Counted from the stretch's first letter, positions 1 through 9,967 are shown. The stretch: 64,000 nt of DNA from REEB95 sp963785735 (GCA_963785735.1 CAWAWJ010000001.1:1426001-1490000), one strand, 5' to 3'. The notes: generated from the letters alone by a model not told the origin. Numbers and translations are program-made.

Positions 1-2
1 AC

Positions 3-1274
3 CATGTGAGCGGCGGAGGCATCGCCTTTTCCAATCTGTTTCGTGGCTGGCCGGCGAATCGGCTTGCTACCGCTCATAACGATGCGGAACCAGTCAGCGA
101 CGACGTCTGCCGGAATTATTTCACCCTGGGGCCGGCCGAGCTCAATCTGGCCCAGCCCTTCGCAACCCTGCGGCGTTTTCTGCGCGGCGGGGCCGGGCGC
201 AGGTCATCGGCCGGGCCAAGTGTGGGCGCGCCGTTGGCCTCCGCGGCGAAGGGCCTTGGCGTCAGGCTGCTCGGCTCGAACCTGCCGGAACGGGCGCGCC
301 TCACGCCCGAACTGGCGCGCTGGATATCCGATTTCCAGCCGGAGCTGCTTTACACCATCCTCGGCGGCAATGGCATGATGGAGCTGGTCGAGGCGATCCA
401 CGAAAGCTTCAAGCTGCCCCTAGTCGTCCATATCATGGATGACTGGCCTGCGGCGTCGTATCGCCATGGTCTGCTGGCGAAGGGCGAGCGCAAAATCATG
501 GAGCGGCGCCTGGCCGGCCTCTTTGCCCAGGCCGCCGAATGCCTGGCAATTTCGCCCGAAATGGCCGCGGCCTATGCCAAGCGCTACGGCCGGCCGTTCC
601 GTCATTTCCAGAACAGCATCGACATCGCCCGTTGGAGCAAAGCCGCCAAATCGGATCTGGCGGTGCGCCGCCCGGCGGAACTGCTCTATGTCGGCTCGAT
701 CTTTCCTAACGCTCAGCTCGATTCTCTGGTGGATTGCGCCGAGGCCGTGGCAAAGCTCAGCCGGGAAGGATATCCCGTTACACTGAGCATCGCCTCGCCC
801 TCCGGCCATGGCGAGCGTTACCGCCGCCGCTTGGCGATCGATCCGGCGATCCGGATCGAAAAAACCATCACCGATGACGAGTCTTTCTATAAGCGCGTCG
901 CCGGTGCCGATGCGCTGCTGGTCCCGGTCAATTTCGACGCCGACAGCATCCGCTTCATCCGTTATTCCATGCCGGCCAAGCTGCCCGCCTATATGGTGAG
1001 CGGCACGCCGATCCTGGTCTACGGTCCGCCCGAGGTGAGCCAAGTGCAATACGCCATGAACGGCAAATGGAGCCATGTCGTGGACAAGCGCAATTCTGCT
1101 CAGCTGGAAGCCGGCATCCGCGCCATTCTCGAGGACAAGGATTTGCGCCGCCGCGTCAGCGCCGCGGCGATGGGCCAGGCGGCGCGTAGTCACGACGCTG
1201 CCGTCATTCGCCCGGAATTCCAAGCCGTGCTGGCGGGCGCGGCCCGAATCCGAAAGGCGGAGTACGTCGCATGA
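3..1274 (+). CDS. GT-B glycosyltransferase, 5'-truncated by window edge
   Basis: The reading frame enters from the left edge, so the true start lies outside; the first start codon inside is a GTG at 6. The segment GGGIAFSNLFRGWP resembles the glycine-rich loop near the start of GT-B enzymes. The second half looks like a GT4-type donor domain: LLYVGSIFPNAQ, then ADALLVPVNFD and MPAKLPAYMVSGTPILV. It probably adds a sugar to a polysaccharide repeat unit on the cytoplasmic face of the membrane. It overlaps the next gene by four bases (ATGA), which makes it part of the operon running to 9967. Donor and acceptor cannot be told from sequence. Confidence 0.8.
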   Translation, partial: HVSGGGIAFSNLFRGWPANRLATAHNDAEPVSDDVCRNYFTLGPAELNLAQPFATLRRFLRGGAGRRSSAGPSVGAPLASAAKGLGVRLLGSNLPERARLTPELARWISDFQPELLYTILGGNGMMELVEAIHESFKLPLVVHIMDDWPAASYRHGLLAKGERKIMERRLAGLFAQAAECLAISPEMAAAYAKRYGRPFRHFQNSIDIARWSKAAKSDLAVRRPAELLYVGSIFPNAQLDSLVDCAEAVAKLSREGYPVTLSIASPSGHGERYRRRLAIDPAIRIEKTITDDESFYKRVAGADALLVPVNFDADSIRFIRYSMPAKLPAYMVSGTPILVYGPPEVSQVQYAMNGKWSHVVDKRNSAQLEAGIRAILEDKDLRRRVSAAAMGQAARSHDAAVIRPEFQAVLAGAARIRKAEYVA

Positions 1275-3262
1275 GACAAGTGATGATCGGCCGCGACGGC
1301 GTGTCCGTCCAAGACGTCCCGGCGCCGCAAATTCAGCCCGGCACCATCCTGGTCCGGGTCGCGCATTCCTGTATCTCGACCGGCACCGAGTTGAGCGGCG
1401 TCCTGGCAAGCGACAAATCCCTGTTCCGCCGCGTGCTGGAACGGCCCGAGCAGTTGCGCGCCGTGCTCAACATGGTGGCGGCGCAAGGCGTCGGCGCCAC
1501 CTGGCAGGCGGTGCGCAACCGCCTCGATGCACGCCATCCGCTGGGCTATTCAGCGAGCGGTACGGTCATGGCCGTGGGCGCGGGCATCGACGACATCGCC
1601 GTCGGCGAGCGCGTCGCCTGCGGCGGCGCGCAATGCGCCTTCCATGCCGAGATCATCGCCGTGCCGCGAAATCTAATCGTGCCAGTTCCGGAGAACCTTG
1701 CTCTCGATCAGGCTGCGATGGTCGCAATCGGCGCCATCGCTCTTCAGGGTGTGCGCCGCGCAGAACCCACGCTGGGTGAGAGCTTCGTCGTCATCGGCCT
1801 GGGATTGATCGGCCAGCTCACCGCACAGCTTTTGAAAGCCAATGGCGTGCGCGTCATCGGCATGGATCTGGACCGCGCTCGGCTTGAATTCGCGCTGGCG
1901 CGCGGCCTCGGCGCTGTCATCGGCCCCGAGGAGAAATCGCCCGAGGCTCAGGTGGCCCGGCTGACCGGCGGCGTTGGTGCCGACGGCGTCATTATCACCG
2001 CCTCCGGCGGCTCCGACGAGATCGTCTCCACCGCCTTCCGCATGTGCCGGCGCAAGGCGCGGGTGGTGCTGGTGGGCGATGTCGGGCTCGATCTCAAGCG
2101 CGAAGACATCTACGCCAAGGAACTCGATTTCCGGGTTTCGACATCCTACGGTCCGGGCCGCTACGACCGGCGCTATGAGGAAGAGGGCATCGATTACCCG
2201 ATCGGCTTCGTGCGCTGGACCGAAAACCGCAACATGGCCGAATTCCTGCGCCTGGCGGGCGAGGGCCGGGTGGATGCCTCATCGCTAGTCTCGGCGCGCT
2301 TTCCCATCGCCTCGGCCGCCGATGCCTATCACGCGCTGCAGGATGAAACCCGCCAGCCGCTGGCCGTGCTGCTCGATTACCCGCCGCGGCCGGAAGCCGA
2401 CATCGCCAAGGTCGAAACCCCGGTCCTGCGCCGCGCCCGCGACGGCGCGCTGCGCCTGGCGGTGATCGGGCCGGGCGAATTCGTCCGCGGCACCTTGCTG
2501 CCCATCATCGCCTCCGCACCCGAGCAATTCAGCCTGCAGGCCGTCGCGTCGCGCCATGGTCACGCGGCCTCCGAAGCGGCGCGGCAATGGGGCGCGCGCT
2601 TCGCCACCACCGATATCGATTCCCTTTTGGGGGACAAGGATATCGAGGCGGTGCTGATCGGCACGCGCCATGACAGCCATGGCGGCCTGGTCTTGCGCGC
2701 GCTCGAAGCGGGCAAGCATGTGCTGGTCGAGAAGCCGCTTTGCCTCGAACGCGCCGAACTTGCCGCGATCGAGAAATTCTTCACTCGCGGCGGGGTCAAG
2801 CCGCTGCTGCTCACCGGCTTCAACCGTCGCTTTTCCGCCTATGCCCAGGCGGCGGCGAACGTCGCGCGCCTGCGCGCCGCGCCGCTGGTGATGAATTACC
2901 GGGTGAACGCCGGTGCGTTGCCGCCGGATCACTGGGTCAACGGTCCCGAAGGCGGCGGCCGCAATCGCGGCGAGGCTTGCCATTTCTACGATTTCTTCAC
3001 CTTCCTCGCGGGCGCGCGGATCAAATCGGTGGCGGCGGCGGGCGCCGGTGGCAAGATCCTCCATCCCTCGGAGAATTTCATCGCCAGCCTCGGCTTCGCC
3101 GATGGCTCGGCCGCCAGCCTGACCTATACTTCCGCCGGATCGAGCGAGATGCCGAAGGAGCGGATCGAGATTTTCGTCGACGGCAAGGTTCTGGAAATCG
3201 ATGATTTCCGCGCCATCAGGGCCGCCGGAATAAAGCTCGAACTCATCCATAAGCGGCGCTGA
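1271..3262 (+). CDS. Bi-domain oxidoreductase (MDR dehydrogenase + Gfo/Idh/MocA)
   Basis: Residues 1-375 form a zinc-type alcohol-dehydrogenase-like (MDR) domain with a Rossmann motif VVIGLGLIGQ near residue 170. Residues 395-663 form a Gfo/Idh/MocA sugar oxidoreductase domain with VIGPGEFVRG and the typical EKPLC motif. This fusion recurs in surface polysaccharide clusters, where it is thought to modify a nucleotide-sugar or glycan intermediate; the substrate is unknown. The start ATG overlaps the preceding stop. The frame closes at a TGA at 3260, while the expected C-terminus continues in the +1 frame to 3398, so the gene is probably frameshifted and the native protein about 45 residues longer. 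Confidence 0.88.
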   Translation: MRQVMIGRDGVSVQDVPAPQIQPGTILVRVAHSCISTGTELSGVLASDKSLFRRVLERPEQLRAVLNMVAAQGVGATWQAVRNRLDARHPLGYSASGTVMAVGAGIDDIAVGERVACGGAQCAFHAEIIAVPRNLIVPVPENLALDQAAMVAIGAIALQGVRRAEPTLGESFVVIGLGLIGQLTAQLLKANGVRVIGMDLDRARLEFALARGLGAVIGPEEKSPEAQVARLTGGVGADGVIITASGGSDEIVSTAFRMCRRKARVVLVGDVGLDLKREDIYAKELDFRVSTSYGPGRYDRRYEEEGIDYPIGFVRWTENRNMAEFLRLAGEGRVDASSLVSARFPIASAADAYHALQDETRQPLAVLLDYPPRPEADIAKVETPVLRRARDGALRLAVIGPGEFVRGTLLPIIASAPEQFSLQAVASRHGHAASEAARQWGARFATTDIDSLLGDKDIEAVLIGTRHDSHGGLVLRALEAGKHVLVEKPLCLERAELAAIEKFFTRGGVKPLLLTGFNRRFSAYAQAAANVARLRAAPLVMNYRVNAGALPPDHWVNGPEGGGRNRGEACHFYDFFTFLAGARIKSVAAAGAGGKILHPSENFIASLGFADGSAASLTYTSAGSSEMPKERIEIFVDGKVLEIDDFRAIRAAGIKLELIHKRR

Positions 3263-3398
3263 CAAGGGCCATCGCGCCGAGCTCTTCGCCTTCGCCCAGG
3301 CGGCGCGGCAAGGCGGCGAATGGCCGATCCCGCTCTGGCAGCAGATCCAGGCGACCGACATCGCGCTTCAGGTCGAAGAGATTTTGCATACCCGCTAA
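3263..3398 (+). other. Out-of-frame C-terminal tail of the bi-domain oxidoreductase
   Basis: Read one base later than the upstream gene, this stretch encodes DKGHRAELFAFAQAARQGG followed by WPIPLWQQIQATDIAL and ends in TAA at 3396-3398. That is the expected end of a Gfo/Idh/MocA domain (KGHxxEL, then the PIP segment). Removing the T at 3260 joins HKRR to DKGHRAEL without loss. The stop would then be four bases before the next gene's ATG at 3403, which is the spacing expected in this operon. It is either a real frameshift mutation or a sequence error. Confidence 0.8.
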
Positions 3399-3402
3399 AC
3401 CG

Positions 3403-4869
3403 ATGAGATCGATTCCAAAATCCGACGCGGCGCGCGAATTCTTCCGCGCCAAGGCGCCGTCCTGGAGCCGCAATTACGGCGCTGGCGGTGCCATGGGCGG
3501 CCGTATCGCCCTGTTCGCCGACGCGCTGGCCTCGCGCATTCCGCCGGGCGGTAGCATCCTCGATTTCGGTTGCGGCAGCGGCGAGATCGCCCGCGCCTTG
3601 GCCGGGCAAGGCTGGCGCGTCACCGGCTGCGACATCACGCCGGAGATGATCGATGCGGCGCGCGCCCATGATAAAACCCGTTCCGTCCACTGGCAGCTGA
3701 TCGAGCACGGCGCGCCGCCGTTTTCAAATTCTCAATTTGACGGCATCATCGCCTCGAGCGTGCTCGAATATGCCGAGGATCCCGGCGCGATTATCGTTGC
3801 CCTGGCGCGCGCGCTCAATCCTGGCGGGGTCTTGATCCTCTCCGTGCCCGATCCGCGCCATCCCTTGCGCCGGCGCGAGGCGCGCAAGCGCTTGGCGCTG
3901 CGCCTGCCGGGGTTGGCTGGCTTGCTGCGGCGAACGCGCTGGGCCGATGGCGTCGCCTATCTGGCGATATCGCGCAACCGTTTCGGTCTGGCGCGATGGG
4001 CCGGGCTCTTGGCGCAAGCCGGCCTCAAGGCGGAATTTCCGGCACCTTGCAGCGGCCCGCTTGCCCTTGTGGCCGCGCGAAAGCCGGCCTTGGAGGCGAA
4101 ACCGGAAATTGCGCTGCCGGTCGAGGATGTTTTCGGCAACACCAAGAAACTCGAATTCATTCTCGCCGAAATCGCGTCGCAACGCGCGCGGCTCGGCCGC
4201 GACATCTTGGTGCTCGATTTCGGCTGCGGCAACGCCGAGGCGCTCGGCCGGTATCTGGTCGGCCGGGGACTGCGCTATGTCGGGGTCGATTTCCACGCGC
4301 CCTCGCTGGATTACGCCCGGGCGCATTTCGCCTCGCCCAACGCGCAATTCCTGAACGCAGTGCCGCCGGGGATCACCTTTGACGCCATCGTCTATGCCGA
4401 TGTGCTTGAGCATCTGGACAATCCGCTCACGGCGATGAAAGCCCATCTCCGCCAGCTGGCCCCAGGCGGCATCGTCATCGGTTCGGTGCCCAATGGCTTC
4501 GGGCCCTGCGAAAGCGAGAAATTCATCGACCGGCATTTGCGGCTTTATCCGATGTTCCGCGGGGTGAAGCGCGCGGCGCGGCGCTTGGCCGGGAAGGCCC
4601 AAAGCAAACCGGAACCAATCCCGTATAATAGCGAATCCGGTCATGTGGTGTTTTTCACCTTGGGCAGCTTGCGCGCGATGGTCGGTGCCGCGGGGCTGCG
4701 CATCCTGCGCTTCGGCCATGGCGGCTTCGCCGGCGCCAATCTGACTGGCGCCACCATCTTCCGCAGCCCGCGCTTCATCGCCTGGAACGTACGCGTCGCC
4801 GACCGCCTGCCGAGCTGGGCGGTCTCGACCTGGTATTTCGTGCTGGCGCGCGAAACGCCTCCGGCCTGA
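3403..4869 (+). CDS. Tandem class I SAM-dependent methyltransferase
   Basis: Two complete class I methyltransferase domains lie in one 488-residue chain. The first has motif I ILDFGCGSG at residues 52-60 and a post-motif region SSVLEYAEDPG; the second has LVLDFGCGNAEALG at about 268-281 and YADVLEHLDNP. Single-domain relatives methylate sugars, lipids or small molecules in cell-surface glycan pathways; the target here is unknown. The two halves are not close copies, so this looks like a fusion or old duplication that gave two activities, or one catalytic and one accessory domain. It is placed between the bi-domain oxidoreductase and the heparinase-like gene in the operon. Confidence 0.85.
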   Translation: MRSIPKSDAAREFFRAKAPSWSRNYGAGGAMGGRIALFADALASRIPPGGSILDFGCGSGEIARALAGQGWRVTGCDITPEMIDAARAHDKTRSVHWQLIEHGAPPFSNSQFDGIIASSVLEYAEDPGAIIVALARALNPGGVLILSVPDPRHPLRRREARKRLALRLPGLAGLLRRTRWADGVAYLAISRNRFGLARWAGLLAQAGLKAEFPAPCSGPLALVAARKPALEAKPEIALPVEDVFGNTKKLEFILAEIASQRARLGRDILVLDFGCGNAEALGRYLVGRGLRYVGVDFHAPSLDYARAHFASPNAQFLNAVPPGITFDAIVYADVLEHLDNPLTAMKAHLRQLAPGGIVIGSVPNGFGPCESEKFIDRHLRLYPMFRGVKRAARRLAGKAQSKPEPIPYNSESGHVVFFTLGSLRAMVGAAGLRILRFGHGGFAGANLTGATIFRSPRFIAWNVRVADRLPSWAVSTWYFVLARETPPA

Positions 4870-4879
4870 ACCTCTCCTT

Positions 4880-6941
4880 ATGACGGTCTCGTCTTATCTT
4901 CGCCGCGCGCGGGCTCTCCCGCCGCGCCTCGTTGTGCGCAAATCCCTGCGTTTGGGGGCGCGGCTTGCCGTGCGGAGCGCAAGGATGGCGGCCGACGGCA
5001 TTCGCGGCAGCCATGGTCCGCTCGATATTCGCCGCAACGCAGAAGCGCGCATTGCGCCTAACGGCCTTTGACATCACGCCCGATCTCGAGGCTAGCTTGC
5101 GCCTGCTGGGTCGGGAATATCTGGCGCATCGTTTCGACCTGCTCGGTTCGGGCTGGGTTTCGCCCGAATACGGTTTCCGCGCGGCCGGATTCCTGAAATT
5201 CCGCTACGCGCCCGCTGCGCCGCCGGCGCCGAATCGTGCCGGAAACGGACTTGAGAGACTGGTCAATCGCGCCAATCTCGCCCGCGCGCGCGAGGCCTGG
5301 GGGTTCATCGCCAATCCAGATTACCGGCCAATCGACTGGCAACTCGATTTCCGCTCCGGCCGCCGTTGGAAGGGGCGGCGCCACAGCTACGGTCAAAGAC
5401 TTCCGGTCGATACCGGGGCCGATGTAAAAGTTCCATGGGAACTCGCCCGGCTTCAGCATCTGCCGCAATTGGCGTTCTGCGCCATCCTCGCAACTGCCGG
5501 AAATCCGGGTTTTTCGCCCGCCATGCATTACCAGCGCGAAATCTCCGACCAGCTGCTTGATTTCATTGCCACCAACCCGCCGCGTTTCGGCGTCAACTGG
5601 ATGTCGGCGATGGACGTTGCCATCCGCGCCGCCAACATCGCCTTGACGCTCGCCTTGCTGGCCGGAGTTGGTAGCGATCTTGATCCCGCGGTTGAATCGA
5701 TCGTGCTGGCCGCGTTGCGCGACCACGCGGCGCATGTCTTCAGCCATCTCGATCATTCCGAAACCGGCCGCAACAATCACTATCTTGCCGATCTCGCCGG
5801 GCTGCTCTGGGCGGGTTGGACGATGGCGCCGGGAAACGCGCGCGACCGCTGGCTTTACTTCGCCGCTTCGGAGCTTGGTAACGAGATCGGCGTGCAATTC
5901 CTGCCCGATGGCGGCAATTACGAGGGTTCGACCGGCTATCATCGCCTCTCCTCCGAAATGATCTTGTTCTCGGTCGGCGTACTTCGCGCCCTCGGCCGCG
6001 AGGTGCCCGTGGAAATGCTCGCCACCTTGCGCAAGGCGGCAACTCTCTCTCGCGCCATTACGGGCGCCGACGGAACGGTGGTCCAGATCGGTGACACGGA
6101 TTCAGGCCGTTTCTTCAAGCTGCATCCAGTGGCGCTGCCCGAAAGTCTCGGCGGAAAGCGTGACATCTTCGTCGAGAACGTTCTCGACCATGAAGGCTTC
6201 GCGCAAGGCGTGGACGCGCTGTTCCAACATCCCGCGTCCGGATCGCGTCTCGATGCCATGATATTGGCGCGGCTTTCAACACAAACCTACCACCTTCAAG
6301 ACGTTGAATTAAAAGTTGAATTACAGGATTTCGGCGATCTCGGCATGATCGAGCGGAAGATCGCCGAAATTCCGGAATCCTCACGCCGTGTCCGCCGACT
6401 GACCCTGCCGCGCGCGGTCGAGCCATCTTCGTGGCGGCGCAACGCCTTTCCCGATTTCGGGCTTTACATCTTCCGCGGCGAGCCGGATCTGCTGGTCGCG
6501 TTCCGTTGCTGGAAGGGTCCGGCGCCGGGGGCGCCCACCGGCCACAGCCATGACGACAATCTCGGCCTCGAATACCGGCTTGGGCCGGTCGAGAGCCGTG
6601 ATCCGGGCTCGTTCGTCTACACGCCGAGCGTGAAACTGCGCAACGCCTACCGCGCGGCTTCGGCGCATGACGTACCGCGCTCGGCGGATTGGGAGTTGGC
6701 GAAGCCCGGCCGTGAGCTTTTCGTGCTCGATCATCGCGCCTTCGCCTCCTGCCTGGCCTGGGGGCAAGACGGCGTGGCCGGCGAAATCCAAGCGCCCTGG
6801 GGGCGCATCCTGCGGCTCATCCGCTTAACCCACGCTGAGATAACCGTCACCGACGTCATCACGCCGGCGCGCGCCTTCGCCGCCCATGCTGGGCTGAAGC
6901 CAAGTCTGGGTTACGGCAGGCTGGCGCCTGGAAGCGATTAG
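4880..6941 (+). CDS. Heparinase II/III family protein, frameshifted near its N-terminus
   Basis: The C-terminal two thirds match the heparinase II/III type: an (alpha/alpha) toroid region with GRNNHYLADLAGLLWAG and GGNYEGSTGYHR, then a beta-sandwich region with GHSHDDNLGLEYRL. The likely start is the ATG at 4880 (MTVSSYLRRARALPPRLVV, typical of this subfamily). That frame stops at a TGA at 5069, and the conserved FDITPDLEASLRLLGREYLA continues in the +1 frame. The first ATG in the downstream frame is at 4932 but gives an atypical N-terminus. Such enzymes in polysaccharide operons may act as uronate lyases or epimerase-like editors; the role here is inferred. Repaired length is about 686 residues. 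Confidence 0.82.
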
Positions 6942-6951
6942 CCGGCGCTTA

Positions 6952-7668
6952 ATGGATTCGACCGCTTATCTCAACCGCCTGCGTGCCCAGGAGATCGCCC
7001 GTATCGCGTCGCGCATCCCGATGGGATCGCGCCTGCTCGATCTCGGCGCTGGCACCGGTCAGCAGGCGCTCGAGCTCAAAAGTCGCGGCTTCGACGTTGC
7101 GGCGGTCGATCTGCCGCAATCGCATTACGCCGCCGCGCGGGTTTTCCCGGTGGCGGATTACGACGGCCGGATCCTGCCTTTTCCGGACCGGAGCTTCGAT
7201 ATCGTATTCTCATCGAACACGCTGGAGCATGTCCCCGATCTTGCCTCTCTGCATCGCGAGATCAAGCGGGTGTTGCGGCTAGGTGGATCGTGCGTGCATG
7301 TGCTGCCGACGTCATCCTGGCGCTTCTGGTCCATGGTCACCGCCTATCCCGTCGCGCTTTTGCGCGTCATCGCGGCCATGCGCGGGAAATGCGGCTGGGG
7401 CGAGGTTTTGCGCTATTGCGGCGCGGCGGCGCTGCAACCGGCGCATGGTGAAAGGGGCCATGCCCTGACCGAACTATGGACTTTCAGTCCAGCCTGGTGG
7501 CGGCGTCATTTCGAGCAAAATGGATTCACGGTCACTCGCGACGAACCCATGGGCCTGTTCTATACTGGCGCAGCGCTGTTCGGGCCGGGCTTGAGTTTCG
7601 ACAGCCGCGAGCGCCTCGCCAGTTTTCTGGGCAGCGCCTGCCACCTCTTCGAGCTGAAACCTATCTGA
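6952..7668 (+). CDS. Class I SAM-dependent methyltransferase
   Basis: A 238-residue single-domain methyltransferase. Motif I is LLDLGAGTGQQALEL at residues 28-42, the acidic end of strand 2 is VAAVDLP, and the post-motif region is VFSSNTLEHVPDL, followed by VLRLGGSCVHVLP. This is the UbiE/Methyltransf_11 pattern, and it most likely methylates a sugar or lipid-linked glycan. It starts 11 bases after the heparinase-like stop, and its TGA overlaps the next gene's ATG by one base, so it is co-transcribed with the polysaccharide genes. Substrate unknown. Confidence 0.85.
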   Translation: MDSTAYLNRLRAQEIARIASRIPMGSRLLDLGAGTGQQALELKSRGFDVAAVDLPQSHYAAARVFPVADYDGRILPFPDRSFDIVFSSNTLEHVPDLASLHREIKRVLRLGGSCVHVLPTSSWRFWSMVTAYPVALLRVIAAMRGKCGWGEVLRYCGAAALQPAHGERGHALTELWTFSPAWWRRHFEQNGFTVTRDEPMGLFYTGAALFGPGLSFDSRERLASFLGSACHLFELKPI

Positions 7669-8858
7669 TGAATTCGCCAGCCAGAAGAGGCGCCTTGGTT
7701 CTGTTCGAAGGACTGCCGCCAACCGTGATTGATTCCCAGGTTCTGACTCATGCGCGTCTGATGCGCGAGAGCTTCGGCATTGATCTGCCCGTGGTGTCCT
7801 TCGCCTGCACCGGCCCGATTTATGAAATGTCCAAATCCCGTCTCGATATGGCGCAACGCATCGCGGGCGGCCCGGTATTCCTTTACCGGGGCATGCGCCC
7901 GGCCATGCCGGGGTCGCTCGCCTGGAACCGTCGCGGGCTTCGCCAGGCGTTGGCGAATCCCGGCGGAATATCCTTTATCCATGCGCGCTCAGATTATGCG
8001 GCCGCCGTTTCCGGGCCGGTCGCGCGCCGTCTGGGCATACCGATGTTGTGGGATTGCCGCGGCGACGGCGTCGCCCAATTCCGCGAGCGGATGGAAGAGA
8101 GTGGCCTTTCGATCCTGGCCGGTCTGCGGGCGCGGCTATTGCGGCGCGAAAGCGAAATCGCCGGGCGCGAATGCGCCGCGGCTTGCTTCGTCACCGAGCC
8201 GCTGCGTCAATTGATGGCCCGAAATATTGGCGAAAAACCCAACTGGATCATTCCTTGCCTCGCGGCGGAGGAGGAATTCTATTTCGATCCGGAATTACGC
8301 CGCGCGACCCGGCAGAGGTTCGGAATTGGCGACGCTGAAACGGTCTACATCTATTCCGGCAGCCTGGTCGCCTATCAATGCTTCCCCGAGGTGATTGAAA
8401 CCTTCCGAGATATCCTCGCCAACGGGCAAAATGTGCGGCTGATCATCTTGTCGCCCGAACGGGAAACGGCGGAGCGCGCCGCCGCGGGATTTCCGCCCGG
8501 AAGCGTGATTTGCCGCTCGGCCAAGCTTGCCGAGGTCAATGCCTATCTCAATGCGGCCGATTACGGCATGCTGTTGCGGGATGCGACGCCGGTCAACCAT
8601 GTGGCGTTTCCGACCAAATTCGCCGAATACGCCCTCGCCGGATTGCAGGTAATGATGAAAACCGAGCCGGTCAGCTGCGTGGAGATGGCACGGAAACTGG
8701 ACAATTACACGCCGGTTTCCGGCGCCGCGCGACCGCGTCCCGACATCGGGAAACGCGATCGGATCGCGAAAGAGGCCGCCCGCCAACTCGGCCGCGGCTC
8801 GAACTTGGAAATCTTCCGCCGCATCTATACTAGCTTGGCAAACGCCGGACACGCATGA
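7668..8858 (+). CDS. GT-B glycosyltransferase
   Basis: A 396-residue protein with GT4-like layout: N-terminal GALVLFEGLPPTVIDSQVL, then HARSDYAAAVSGPVAR at the domain linker, and a C-terminal donor domain with IYIYSGSLVAYQ-like and NAADYGMLLRD and FPTKFAEYALAG segments. The frame stays open upstream to 7476, but the ATG at 7668 overlaps the preceding stop in the TGATG arrangement used throughout the operon, and it gives the expected N-terminus. The protein ends in an ATGA overlap with the epimerase gene. It probably adds one sugar of the repeat unit; donor and acceptor are not determined. Confidence 0.83.
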   Translation: MNSPARRGALVLFEGLPPTVIDSQVLTHARLMRESFGIDLPVVSFACTGPIYEMSKSRLDMAQRIAGGPVFLYRGMRPAMPGSLAWNRRGLRQALANPGGISFIHARSDYAAAVSGPVARRLGIPMLWDCRGDGVAQFRERMEESGLSILAGLRARLLRRESEIAGRECAAACFVTEPLRQLMARNIGEKPNWIIPCLAAEEEFYFDPELRRATRQRFGIGDAETVYIYSGSLVAYQCFPEVIETFRDILANGQNVRLIILSPERETAERAAAGFPPGSVICRSAKLAEVNAYLNAADYGMLLRDATPVNHVAFPTKFAEYALAGLQVMMKTEPVSCVEMARKLDNYTPVSGAARPRPDIGKRDRIAKEAARQLGRGSNLEIFRRIYTSLANAGHA

Positions 8859-9967
8859 CCAAGAAGATGATTCACCTGGTGGCGGCGGCGCGGCCCAATT
8901 TCATGAAAGTGGCGCCGCTTTATCATCGCCTGCGCGGCGAGAGTTGGTGCGCGCCAGTCCTAGTCCATACCGGCCAGCATTACGATCCCGAAATGTCGGA
9001 TCTGTTCTTCCGCGATCTCAACCTGCCCAAGCCCGATTTTCATCTCGGCATCGGCGGTGGCAGTCACGCCGAGCAGACCGGCAAGGTTATGATTGCCTAT
9101 GATGAGTTGCTTGGCCGCAACCCGCCCGATTTGGTGGTCGTGGTTGGCGATGTCAACGCCACCCTTGCCTGCGCGCTGGCGGCGAAAAAGCTCAATCTCC
9201 GCGTTGCCCATGTCGAGGCGGGGCTACGCTCGCGCGACCGTGCCATGCCGGAGGAGATCAACCGGGTGGTGACGGATGCGATCTGCGATATGCATTTAAC
9301 GCCGTCCGCGGATGCCGACGCGAATTTGCGGGAAGAGGGCGTGCCCGCCTCCTGCATCCACCTTGTCGGCAATATCATGATCGACAGCCTGCTGACCATT
9401 ACCCCGTTGCTCAAGCAACGCGCGCATCCGTTTCCTTCCCTGGCCGGGCGCGGCTACGCGGTCGTAACCTTTCATCGTCCGGCCAATGTTGACGATGGGG
9501 ATACGTTGCGCCGATTGGTCGGGCAGCTAACAGCGCTGGCGAAGAATATGCCGGTGCTATTCCCCACCCATCCGCGTACGCGCAAGCGGCTTGAAACGGA
9601 AAAGCTCCTCGGAGCGCTCCAGGCCGCCTCGGGCGTCATCCTGTCGGAGCCGCTCGGCTACGCCGATTTCATGCGCTCCCTATTCGACGCGGCGTTGGTG
9701 GTCACCAATTCGGGCGGGCTACAGGAGGAGACGACCTATCTCGGCATTCCTTGCCTCACGGTGCGCACCACCACCGAGCGGCCGATCACAGTAACCAAGG
9801 GCACCAACCGGCTGATCGGGGTCGACGAAATAGCGTCGGCGGGTTCCCAACCGGCGCGGCGGCAAAAGCATGAGCCGCCGCCCTTGTGGGACGGCAAGAC
9901 CGCCGGGCGGGTTGCCGATGTCCTGCGCGATTATTTCGCGGCCGGCGCGCCCTTGCGGCAAGGTTAA
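8855..9967 (+). CDS. wecB: UDP-N-acetylglucosamine 2-epimerase (non-hydrolysing)
   Basis: A 370-residue cytoplasmic enzyme that interconverts UDP-GlcNAc and UDP-ManNAc (EC 5.1.3.14), supplying ManNAc-type sugars to surface polysaccharide. Diagnostic segments are AARPNFMKVAPL at the start, HTGQHYDPEMSD, VVGDVNATLACA, HVEAGLRSRDRAMPEEINR and NSGGLQEETTYLGIPCLT, in the usual order and with full length. It is the last gene of the operon and is followed by a strong hairpin terminator. No UDP-ManNAc dehydrogenase is seen in the window. Confidence 0.93.
   Translation: MTKKMIHLVAAARPNFMKVAPLYHRLRGESWCAPVLVHTGQHYDPEMSDLFFRDLNLPKPDFHLGIGGGSHAEQTGKVMIAYDELLGRNPPDLVVVVGDVNATLACALAAKKLNLRVAHVEAGLRSRDRAMPEEINRVVTDAICDMHLTPSADADANLREEGVPASCIHLVGNIMIDSLLTITPLLKQRAHPFPSLAGRGYAVVTFHRPANVDDGDTLRRLVGQLTALAKNMPVLFPTHPRTRKRLETEKLLGALQAASGVILSEPLGYADFMRSLFDAALVVTNSGGLQEETTYLGIPCLTVRTTTERPITVTKGTNRLIGVDEIASAGSQPARRQKHEPPPLWDGKTAGRVADVLRDYFAAGAPLRQG

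Noticed and set aside
7476..7667. Upstream extension of the second glycosyltransferase
   Set aside because: It overlaps the upstream methyltransferase in another frame; the ATG at 7668 gives the family start and operon-like overlap.
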